A stretch of 64,000 nucleotides of DNA from Leptospira chreensis. GTDB taxonomy: Bacteria; Spirochaetota; Leptospiria; Leptospirales; Leptospiraceae. The notes beneath the pieces were generated by a model, which saw only the letters and a program-made list of their open reading frames with translations, searched no databases and had not been told where the DNA came from. The translations under genes were made by a program, and so were the position numbers. Below, piece after piece: positions 27,692-36,296 of this stretch (position 1 is its first letter; every line of letters begins with the position of its first letter). The stretch is from positions 62,001 through 126,000 of the forward strand of contig NZ_JAFFPS010000021.1 of NCBI RefSeq assembly GCF_016919165.1, written 5' to 3'.

Positions 27692-30600
27692 TTCCTGCCT
27701 CGACTCTAACTTGTGGTTTTAATTCATAAAATTCTGATCGCATTAAATAACTTGATTCTTCTGATGATTGTAAGTTTTTATTTAATTTTTTAACTTTATC
27801 CGTTATTTCCTTCGCAGAGAGTCCCTTGGCTTTTAATATTTGTTTCAATTCAGTTGTTAAAACCTCATTTTTTTCGGACCGAATCCATCTATTATCCACC
27901 CCCTTACCATCACGAGATTCCGCAATCTGGTATTCAAAAATACCGAGCACTTGATTAAACCTTTTGCCAGTAATCATATAAACATGATCCGACTTTACTG
28001 CAGAAATCGTGCTGTCTGGTAAATTCTTATCCGCCCTCGTGATGCCAATCAGACCCACGCTGAGTTCTTTAGGTTTGAAATTCGTTTTGTGATTTGCCAA
28101 GTCCTCACTGGTCGTGATCCGATCGGAAACTAAGTTCATCAAGCTGGAGGCCTGACGGAAGTATTCCACCCCATTTTTATGCACATTTCGATTATTATAT
28201 TCTAAATTCATATTTTTCATTTCTTCGGACATTTGGTACACATCCGTATTTAAGTTTGCAAAACTTCCAGGGGTCGTGATTCCAGAAGCATTCAAAACTG
28301 CACCAATAAACCGAATGCAGTCGACCCCATCCACGGCCCGAAACCCATTCGCATCTACAGGATTTACGGCTGATACCACTTCTTTACCATCGATTATTTT
28401 ATATTGTTCATAAGAAATTTTCCCTTTCAGAGATTCCCCTAAAAGTTTAGCCACGTTTACCGCATGTTCGGTAACTAACTCTTTCGTAGAGAGATCTACA
28501 TTTTGGGAAGCCTCACAAATTTCATTGCCCAATCGTTTCAAATAGGCCGCATTCGATTCTTTTTTGGGATCATGTTTGAGGTTGATCCCGGCTAAGGCCT
28601 CGGTGGAGGGGATATAGATTGTCTTTTCTGGAATGAATGTATACTGCGAATTCCCTTCTCGCAAACGGATGTATTCATTCAGTTCCGTTTTCACCCCTGC
28701 AGTAATAGGAACATCTTTTCCACCACGGAGTATTTTAATTTTTGCTTCAATTTCACTTGTATCCACTCCTGCCTTTCTTAGTTCGTAGAGTTTCTTTTCT
28801 GTATCGAGACGAGAGTCTTTACCATAATCATCAATTACGCTGGATTGGATTTTTTTGATTTCATCGTTTGGTATTTGTGATTTGGGTGTGGTATCCTTTT
28901 TCGAGTCATAATTTGTATTTTTTTCAATCGTATAACCATCTGCGAAACTCGATATCGATTCTCCGAATCGTAGCAAACCTGCTTTCAATGGGCTGGTAAT
29001 CCTTCCTAAAAAAGATTGATCAGAGGAGGCTCCAATCGAAATGGTTTGTGCATCAGACCCAATGGAGGCAAGTCCAGAAAGCCCTCCTCCCAATCGGTTT
29101 CGTAAGGCAAGTCCCAAGCCAACTCCCCCAAGTAATAAAGAACCCATAGTTCCAGCAGCTTCAGCAAAGTCAGAAAAAACATCCGAATCATTTTCAGAAG
29201 TAGCCAATGATTTCCCATCCCCAGAATCACCCGCGTCCTGAGCCGCATTAATATTTTGCTCTGCAAAATTCATTTCTTGAATTTGAAAACCATCATTCGA
29301 ATTTGTTCCTAAAGTCACACCTTGTAACTCTGATGAGGTGGATATTCCGTTACGATCAATAGACGATGTTAGTCCAAGTTTTGATTTGGGATCGGTGTAA
29401 CCAATACTTCCACTCAGACCACTACCATTTAAATCATACATCATGGAAAAATTCCAATCACTCCTTGGACCCTTACCTGTAGGATTGTAATTGAAACCTA
29501 CATTCGCGGCTCCATTGGTTGTGATATCTGCAGCCAATTGCACTCCGCCACCAAGAGATTTGGAAGCTTGCAAAGTAGTATTTCCTTTCTCCGAGAAACT
29601 AACACTCATATTGCTAACTGCGTTTCCAATCCCAAGAGATCCTCCCCAACCATTTTGTTCGGAATAGGTAACTCCAATTCCAGGTATCATTCCTTTAAAA
29701 ACACCTGATTGGATTTTCCCCATACCTTGGGTCACTCCACCGATCACTCCATTGGCAAAACCCGCCATTGCTCCTTTGGGTCCTTCATGACTTCCCGCCA
29801 TCGTTTGCACGAAAGTAGAAGCAACTGCTTGTCCGACTTGCGTTGTCGCGGGTAAAATTCCACTCGTCATCGTACTGACTGCTTTCCCTATCTTTGTGAG
29901 AACGGAGCTCATTCCACTCAATGCACCACTAGCACCGAAAGTGATCGCTAGAGAAGCCGCATTCACTACAGTCTGCCGGACTGCATTTGACTTTGCTTTT
30001 TTATCCGATTTTTGTTTTTGCTGGGAAGAATAAGTTGAATCTACAATTTGCCGCACTCCATTTTCGTCCATTCCCATAGACTTTGCTAATTCTTTAGCGA
30101 GTGCTTTTTTCCCAAGCTCTTCCACAACCGCTTTTGAATCTCGAAGATTTAGATAAGCGCTCTGGTATTTTGTCCACCCTGCTTGCATACCAAAAGCTTG
30201 TAAGGTATAACCAAAACTTTCAGTAGTTGATGCGTTTAGATTTTTATTTCCTGCATGGAGAACTCCATTGGTATCCTCCATAATCGATTGAATCTCATCT
30301 TCGGTAACACCTAAAGCAACAGTAGCCGTCTTTACCATCCCACCGAAGGCTCCGATCATCTGTGATCCCATATCATACATTGGGTTTTTTGCCATAGCTT
30401 TGTTCGCTTGTTTCGCTTTGACTTGGCCGTATTTATCACCTAGAAATTTTGAAATGACATCTGTAGGAATTCCTGTTCCTTTTGAGATCGCCATAGAGAT
30501 TCCATTTTGAACTAACATTTGTTCATTTGCTTTAATCTCTTGTAACCGTTTTCCTGATCCCGCAATTTGTTCGTTAATATTATTATACTGTCTTTCTCCA

Positions 30601-33596
30601 ATTATTTTTTTTGTGATTCCCATGGAAGCAGACATAGCCGCATTTAAAGAAACCGTTGTTACACCAAAAGATATCTGATCTAACATGCTGAAAGAACTTG
30701 AAATAGTTTTCGCAGCAATAGACTCTAAAACTTGTATTGGATTTTTGATCGAAACAAATTGATCACGTGATTGGATTTTTTTGGCGCTCATCCTACCTCG
30801 CATAAAATCAATTGCCATGGTTGCCATCTGGATATCGGACTCGCGACCACCTGTAGCTTTAATCCAAGCCTTCGCTAATTCTCCATTAATTGCTGATTCT
30901 AATTTTCCAGTAAGAGAAGCCCTCATACCCGCTGCCCCACCAGTTAAGTAAGCAATTGCCAATTCCTGAATGAGAGAATCATTATTTTCCTGTGATTCCT
31001 TTCTCGCTAAAAACAATTCCTGATTCCGATAGTCTTTCTCGTGAATAGAAGTTAGATTCGAATGAAGGGACTTTTTATCTTTTTGTAGAGAATTCGAAAG
31101 AAAAGAACGTGTAACCTCCTCTTTTTTCTCATATAAATTTTCCCAATCCTCCTCATTCCAAACAGTAAAAAAATCTTTTTCACTACTGACAGAAACTTTC
31201 CCAATGGAACCCATTTGAATGTGTCGAACTTCTTCTGTTTTCCCTGCATTGTACTGCCCATCTGTATTCTTTCCGGCAAGTAATCCATTATGAATTTCTT
31301 TTTTTAAAGTGAGGACTCCGTTATTGGAATCCATAGTCACTTCATAAGCTTTTCTCAATAATGTTTTGCAAATGTTAGCGTCTGGATTTTCATAACAAGA
31401 ACCAAATCGAATTTGTTCTTCCTGCGTAAGTGACGAAGAATCATAAGTTCCAAGTATTATCATTTCTTCTTTTGTAAGTTTTCTTCCACCTAATGATTCC
31501 GAATTCATTTCGTAGGTCATTTGATTGATTAACTTTTGTTGTTCTGTTCGTTTGACCTTCTCTAAATCGGCATTCATCTGGATGACTGATGCATATTGCC
31601 CAACTCCCGTGATGGTTCTTTGAAATTCTTCCAACAATCCAGGACCATTCCCTCCAATTTGAATTCCATTGGTCGATCCTTCGAATGTTGCCAAAGATTG
31701 AAACTCTAAGCCTTTAGTTTTATCAAACACCTCCAAGTTTTTGCTAGGTGTCCAAGTCGAAAGAGAAGGAGTAGAGATGTTCTTTGTTTCCCCCGCTTCA
31801 TATAAATCAGCCCAAGATTTCCATCCGTTTCTTTTTTCTTCCTCAAGACGTTGTAACCACTCTTCTTTAGAACGTTCTAGTTCCTGGCGATTGGCTTCTA
31901 ACTTTGCATTTGCTTCTGCGATCAAATTGCTTCGATTTTCTTTCCATCCTTCGTATGTGTTTGCGTATTCTTTTACCTTCGATTCCCAATGGGAAACCGC
32001 CGGTAGCAAGGTATTTTGGAAGTGATTGTACTGACCACCTAATTGAGAAGAATTATCTTTCCAATAGAGAGATGTTTTCGAGGAGTTTTCATCAAACATT
32101 TCATAAAGAACCGAATAACCAATGGCCCCCATTTGAAAGTCATGGCTACCGGGAGTTAGAATTGTTACATATCTGTCTGCTTTCCAATATCCATATTTTT
32201 GATGACTATCCAAAAGCAGATTTCCATGTGTGTGATGAGCCTCATCAAAAGGAATGTAAAAATCTCCAATTTTTTGGTTATTAATAAAATGGAAAGCGTC
32301 TGTATATAAATTGGCAGCTACTAAAGATTGAACCCTTCTTCCATCACCTAACTTACTATTGATAATCGAAGTGAGTCTTCCAAAATCGCCGTTATGGATG
32401 GATTGTAAGATACCTTGCATTTCTAAATCATAAACATTAGAAAATACTCCTACTTCCCCGATACCTCCACTCAACCAGTTTTCATACCTCATATCGTTTG
32501 TTAGATCGTAATAGGTTTGGTTTCGTAGCTTCCATTCAGCAGAAGCCAAATCAAATGCGGAAGTCGACTGAGCTAGATCAATTTGAAACCCGGTTTGGTA
32601 AGTATAAATCCTCTTCTGATACACCTGGTATTCCGAAAAAGCTTGGTTCGATTCGTCAGATAAAAAATCACGAATTCTTATCGAGATCGAAGTGAGAATC
32701 GAATCAGGATCAACATTGGATTGGTTCATTTCCTCAGAAAGGTCGCCAATGAATCTCGAAAAAATCTTACCGGCTTCATTATAACTCCCATCAAAATTTT
32801 TATATTGGCAGCCAGTTGTGATAGAACAGGAAGAATCCAAACCTACCTTTAATTGAGACACTACTTCACGTAGAGCTGTTTTGATTGTACCCTTATAGGA
32901 ATTAATTGCGTTCAGATGATTGGAAAATTGATCTTCTGTTTCTTCTAGAGAACGAATGTAGTCTTCGTAGTCAGTTTGCAATTGTGAAAAGGAATTGGCA
33001 AAAGAGTCCAAACCATCTTGTCTTGTTTGTCCCCATTCTAATTCCCATTCCCTTGCTGATTCCAAAATTCGACTTCTGTTTTCTGCGAGATTGCGTTCCT
33101 CTTCCGTATATTCCGCGTATAATGATTCTTGTCCGATTCTTTGCAGATAAAGTGCATCCACTTTGCCGGTTTCCAATTTATGTAAAAATGCATTCCGATT
33201 CTCAAAATAATCTTCGGTGAGCTGCCTTTCCCATTCGGAATACAAAACAACAACTTCCGAAAACAAAGACCGCCTCCTCTCATCGATATATCCTTCATTG
33301 GAGACAAATTGATCTTCCCCATTTTCCTCTAGCAACATTTGTTCTACCATTCGATCTGCATTTTCCATCCATTGGTTCATGGAAAAACTCAACACTTCTT
33401 CCACCCTGTGATCCCATTCTTCCATAGAATTAGAAAAGTAAACATTCCCATAAAACTCGGAATAGTCGGACGACTGGTAACCTGGGACAGACCAGGATTC
33501 GGAAAGAGACTGTCCATGTAGGGTGCAAACAAAAAGAAATAGAATGAAGTTAATAGTGACTAATAGTAAACGATCGAAAGAGGATTTGTAAACCAT
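27681..33596 (-). CDS. giant secreted protein with C-terminal NlpC/P60-like peptidase signature (Leptospira TIGR04388-like)
   Basis: 1971 residues. Residues 1-30 form a signal peptide (ends LHGQ-SLSESW). Then come a Trp/Glu-rich coiled-coil region (about 60-260 and 545-615), a helical middle (700-1200), a Gly/Ala-rich hydrophobic region (about 1200-1300), a beta-repeat-like Gly/Asn/Ser region (1310-1420), a hydrophobic Gly/Leu segment near 1490, and a distinct C-terminal domain from about 1590. The last has Cys1760 (VDCIRFIGAVLNASG), His1871 (SDHVYMITG) and IAESRDGKGVDNRW, ordered like the Cys-His-polar triad of NlpC/P60 hydrolases. From memory, the architecture resembles the Leptospira-restricted TIGR04388 family. 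It starts 24 bp after an RND gene. Confidence 0.8.
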   Translation of the reverse strand: MVYKSSFDRLLLVTINFILFLFVCTLHGQSLSESWSVPGYQSSDYSEFYGNVYFSNSMEEWDHRVEEVLSFSMNQWMENADRMVEQMLLEENGEDQFVSNEGYIDERRRSLFSEVVVLYSEWERQLTEDYFENRNAFLHKLETGKVDALYLQRIGQESLYAEYTEEERNLAENRSRILESAREWELEWGQTRQDGLDSFANSFSQLQTDYEDYIRSLEETEDQFSNHLNAINSYKGTIKTALREVVSQLKVGLDSSCSITTGCQYKNFDGSYNEAGKIFSRFIGDLSEEMNQSNVDPDSILTSISIRIRDFLSDESNQAFSEYQVYQKRIYTYQTGFQIDLAQSTSAFDLASAEWKLRNQTYYDLTNDMRYENWLSGGIGEVGVFSNVYDLEMQGILQSIHNGDFGRLTSIINSKLGDGRRVQSLVAANLYTDAFHFINNQKIGDFYIPFDEAHHTHGNLLLDSHQKYGYWKADRYVTILTPGSHDFQMGAIGYSVLYEMFDENSSKTSLYWKDNSSQLGGQYNHFQNTLLPAVSHWESKVKEYANTYEGWKENRSNLIAEANAKLEANRQELERSKEEWLQRLEEEKRNGWKSWADLYEAGETKNISTPSLSTWTPSKNLEVFDKTKGLEFQSLATFEGSTNGIQIGGNGPGLLEEFQRTITGVGQYASVIQMNADLEKVKRTEQQKLINQMTYEMNSESLGGRKLTKEEMIILGTYDSSSLTQEEQIRFGSCYENPDANICKTLLRKAYEVTMDSNNGVLTLKKEIHNGLLAGKNTDGQYNAGKTEEVRHIQMGSIGKVSVSSEKDFFTVWNEEDWENLYEKKEEVTRSFLSNSLQKDKKSLHSNLTSIHEKDYRNQELFLARKESQENNDSLIQELAIAYLTGGAAGMRASLTGKLESAINGELAKAWIKATGGRESDIQMATMAIDFMRGRMSAKKIQSRDQFVSIKNPIQVLESIAAKTISSSFSMLDQISFGVTTVSLNAAMSASMGITKKIIGERQYNNINEQIAGSGKRLQEIKANEQMLVQNGISMAISKGTGIPTDVISKFLGDKYGQVKAKQANKAMAKNPMYDMGSQMIGAFGGMVKTATVALGVTEDEIQSIMEDTNGVLHAGNKNLNASTTESFGYTLQAFGMQAGWTKYQSAYLNLRDSKAVVEELGKKALAKELAKSMGMDENGVRQIVDSTYSSQQKQKSDKKAKSNAVRQTVVNAASLAITFGASGALSGMSSVLTKIGKAVSTMTSGILPATTQVGQAVASTFVQTMAGSHEGPKGAMAGFANGVIGGVTQGMGKIQSGVFKGMIPGIGVTYSEQNGWGGSLGIGNAVSNMSVSFSEKGNTTLQASKSLGGGVQLAADITTNGAANVGFNYNPTGKGPRSDWNFSMMYDLNGSGLSGSIGYTDPKSKLGLTSSIDRNGISTSSELQGVTLGTNSNDGFQIQEMNFAEQNINAAQDAGDSGDGKSLATSENDSDVFSDFAEAAGTMGSLLLGGVGLGLALRNRLGGGLSGLASIGSDAQTISIGASSDQSFLGRITSPLKAGLLRFGESISSFADGYTIEKNTNYDSKKDTTPKSQIPNDEIKKIQSSVIDDYGKDSRLDTEKKLYELRKAGVDTSEIEAKIKILRGGKDVPITAGVKTELNEYIRLREGNSQYTFIPEKTIYIPSTEALAGINLKHDPKKESNAAYLKRLGNEICEASQNVDLSTKELVTEHAVNVAKLLGESLKGKISYEQYKIIDGKEVVSAVNPVDANGFRAVDGVDCIRFIGAVLNASGITTPGSFANLNTDVYQMSEEMKNMNLEYNNRNVHKNGVEYFRQASSLMNLVSDRITTSEDLANHKTNFKPKELSVGLIGITRADKNLPDSTISAVKSDHVYMITGKRFNQVLGIFEYQIAESRDGKGVDNRWIRSEKNEVLTTELKQILKAKGLSAKEITDKVKKLNKNLQSSEESSYLMRSEFYELKPQVRVEAGNEV

Positions 33597-33620
33597 GGAG
33601 AACCTCAGTTCTCTTAGGTA

Positions 33621-36296
33621 TCAAAAGAGATGTTTGGTTTTAAAAATTTTCCATTTTTGAAAGATTTGGGACTGGATTAGAAAAAAACTGAAAATCAAAA
33701 ATAGACCATTCATAAAAAATCGACCGCCATCACCAGGAAGGAAGTAGGAAACGAAAAGTAGAATACAGAATGGAATTTGTTTTTCTAAACTAATTGTCTT
33801 ACGAGGGATCCAAAGAACAAAAAATAACAATAAGGTGGTGACAGAACCAAACAAAAGATAATCATCACCGAATACAGAAACATTCAATCGCCAAAGAAAC
33901 AAAAAACAAAACAAGTGCAGAATCCAACCCATTTTATCTTTTTTTCGATAAAGAAAAATAGCAAAAACTAGAAACAGAAAAATGGGACGATATTGATTTT
34001 TTAAATCTAGTGAAGGTATCATTTCCGAAAGTTTCACCACATCATTCTGTAAAAACTTTTGGATTTTAGATTTCAATTCTACCCATTCGATTTCTTTTCC
34101 TTTCACTAAGATCTCTAAACTGGTTTCTCCATTTTTACGATAAATCCTTCCGGGAATTTTTATCTTTTGGTAATCCGTAAACGACTGACTATAAAGGGAA
34201 GTTCCCGAATTCAGTTTAGTAGGTTCTTCTGCATATCGTTCCATTTCTTTCTTTTGTTTTACAACAAAACGAACATCTGTTAATCGATTTTCTAATACCA
34301 TCTTTCCAACAATGGCAGATTGTAATCCTAATGCCCTTTCGTGAAGGGACTCCTCCCTATTGAACCCAATCAAATTCTGAAACATTGTTGGTGAATGGGA
34401 GCTAAGTCCCTCTGTAGAAGGTTGAAAACAAAGGACAACTTCTTCGACACCCGGTTTGTGATGTAACAAGGGAATGAGACCCAGGATGGTTTTTTCCAAG
34501 GTTTCTGTATTAGCATTCGAAAAACGAATCGTTTGGTTTGTGTTAGTTTCCGATCCACCTAGTATATGAAAATACCCAGATTCGGTAGGCAAATTTTGAA
34601 TCCCGGTTTTTAAACCGAATTCGTTCCAACGAAAATAAAAATCGGCACTGGAGGTGTTTTGTTTAACTACAAGTAGTTCCGTCAGATTCCTTTTTAAAAT
34701 TGAATCTTCCACCTGTTTGGTGATACGAATGGATTCTTGTTCGGAGATGGAAGTGGGAAATTCCAATTTCCCCATCTGGATACTTCCTTGAGACGAATGG
34801 AGAGAATACCACCGAAAACTTGAAACGAGAGCGGTTGTCACTCCCAGCATAAAGAACCCAAAGACCAAAATCTTTCCCCAAATTGATCCTTGCGACTGTG
34901 ATACCTCTTGTTTCTTTTTAAAAAAGGAAAGAAATCTTATGAAATCAAATCCGATAGAGGGAATCGAAAAAGAAAGAAAAGAATTCATAAGAATCTTCAA
35001 GAAGAAAAAAGACAGTAAAAAATAGATATGGCATAAAGAGAGAATGGCAAAAGACATTGGAATCCAATTCCAAAATACAAATACATAGAAAACACAATAC
35101 GAAGGAACCATCGACCAAAACCACTGCTGGATCTTTCTTATGGAACAAACAACAAGCAGATACTTCCAAACTAGACAGAAAAACAAAATAGATCGACCAA
35201 TTGGATAGTTTATTAGATTAGCAAATCCTAAAAATAAGAGAAGGGCTACGTAATAAGAAAGTAGATCATTGATAGTTTCCTTTCCTGTTTTTTTCGAAAA
35301 TAGAGCAAAGAAAATCAAAACCAAATCTACAAAAAAGAAAAGCCAAATCCAACGAAATAAATCATTGATAAAATCTTCATGGCTCGAATACAACAAGGTC
35401 CAATCCTTATTGATAGATAAGATGGAATTTAATTCCTTTGTGATAGAATATAAGGAGGTGCTACTATCTGCTTTGATCATAATGGTTTCAGAACTGATCC
35501 CATTAATTCTTGTTCCGTGGCGGACCTCTCTTTCCCTTAAAGAAACAACTCCCAAAGAAGAAATCTTTAAACCTTCACCCAAAAAAGAAGGAATGCCAAC
35601 CTGTGACCAGTCCTTGGGATGGATTGGAAAATCTTTTTGAAACCAATGCCCATACAATCCATCCAAACTAAAACCAAAAGAATGGTTTCTGATGGCCGAA
35701 AAAATTTGAGATAAGGAAGGAAGTTCTGTGGTTTGGATCAAATCCGGTTCGATTTGTAAAATCACTTCTTTTTCAAGGTACTCATGGTGAACAAAAGACA
35801 AAACACCTTTCAAAGTCCGAATCTTTTGTTCCAATTCTTTCCGCGTGGCATCGGAGCCTTTCCTCGTTCTTTGTAAGATGAGAATATAACTCTCTTCTGA
35901 TTTTGTAGATTTGATCTGAGGAAAAAGAGAATCCTTAGGAAATCTTTGTCTCTGCAATAGATATTCATTCCGAATGGATTTGATGATATCCTGTTTTTGA
36001 ATTCCAGTTTGTAATTCGAGAAGAATCATGGAACTTCCGACTTCCGATATGGATTCAATTTGCTTATAACCAGAAATGGATCTTAAAATTTGTTCCCAAG
36101 GTTTGGTAAGAGATTCTTCCACTTGGAGAGCCGTTTTGTTTGGCCAATGGTTGATGATTTGAATGGATTCCGCTTTTTCTCTGAAATCTTCCTCACCAAA
36201 CATCAGTCCATCGATAGAAAGTAAAGACAGTGTTACAAAAAACAGAACCAAAGCCAAAATACGATACCGAAACTGGAAAATCCAAAGGCGATTCAT
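33621..36296 (-). CDS. divergent RND-type permease, second subunit
   Basis: 891 residues from the ATG at 36296, which overlaps the preceding RND stop (ATGA); longer frames upstream are antisense-type noise. Layout is RND-like: an N-terminal helix (about 6-26), a periplasmic part (30-300), a helix cluster (about 315-460), a second periplasmic part (500-760) and a last helix cluster (770-891). Early segments such as NKTALQVEESLTKPWEQILRSISGYKQIESIS align well with the RND porter start. The helix equivalent to AcrB TM4 shows no Asp pair, so no proton relay is visible. It may be a structural partner of the first subunit, as in hetero-trimeric RND pumps. Confidence 0.8.
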   Translation of the reverse strand: MNRLWIFQFRYRILALVLFFVTLSLLSIDGLMFGEEDFREKAESIQIINHWPNKTALQVEESLTKPWEQILRSISGYKQIESISEVGSSMILLELQTGIQKQDIIKSIRNEYLLQRQRFPKDSLFPQIKSTKSEESYILILQRTRKGSDATRKELEQKIRTLKGVLSFVHHEYLEKEVILQIEPDLIQTTELPSLSQIFSAIRNHSFGFSLDGLYGHWFQKDFPIHPKDWSQVGIPSFLGEGLKISSLGVVSLREREVRHGTRINGISSETIMIKADSSTSLYSITKELNSILSINKDWTLLYSSHEDFINDLFRWIWLFFFVDLVLIFFALFSKKTGKETINDLLSYYVALLLFLGFANLINYPIGRSILFFCLVWKYLLVVCSIRKIQQWFWSMVPSYCVFYVFVFWNWIPMSFAILSLCHIYFLLSFFFLKILMNSFLSFSIPSIGFDFIRFLSFFKKKQEVSQSQGSIWGKILVFGFFMLGVTTALVSSFRWYSLHSSQGSIQMGKLEFPTSISEQESIRITKQVEDSILKRNLTELLVVKQNTSSADFYFRWNEFGLKTGIQNLPTESGYFHILGGSETNTNQTIRFSNANTETLEKTILGLIPLLHHKPGVEEVVLCFQPSTEGLSSHSPTMFQNLIGFNREESLHERALGLQSAIVGKMVLENRLTDVRFVVKQKKEMERYAEEPTKLNSGTSLYSQSFTDYQKIKIPGRIYRKNGETSLEILVKGKEIEWVELKSKIQKFLQNDVVKLSEMIPSLDLKNQYRPIFLFLVFAIFLYRKKDKMGWILHLFCFLFLWRLNVSVFGDDYLLFGSVTTLLLFFVLWIPRKTISLEKQIPFCILLFVSYFLPGDGGRFFMNGLFLIFSFFLIQSQIFQKWKIFKTKHLF

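Noticed and set aside
31741..32284. Open frames on the plus strand inside the giant gene
   Set aside because: They are antisense shadows of the 1971-residue frame, with no start signals or recognisable domains.
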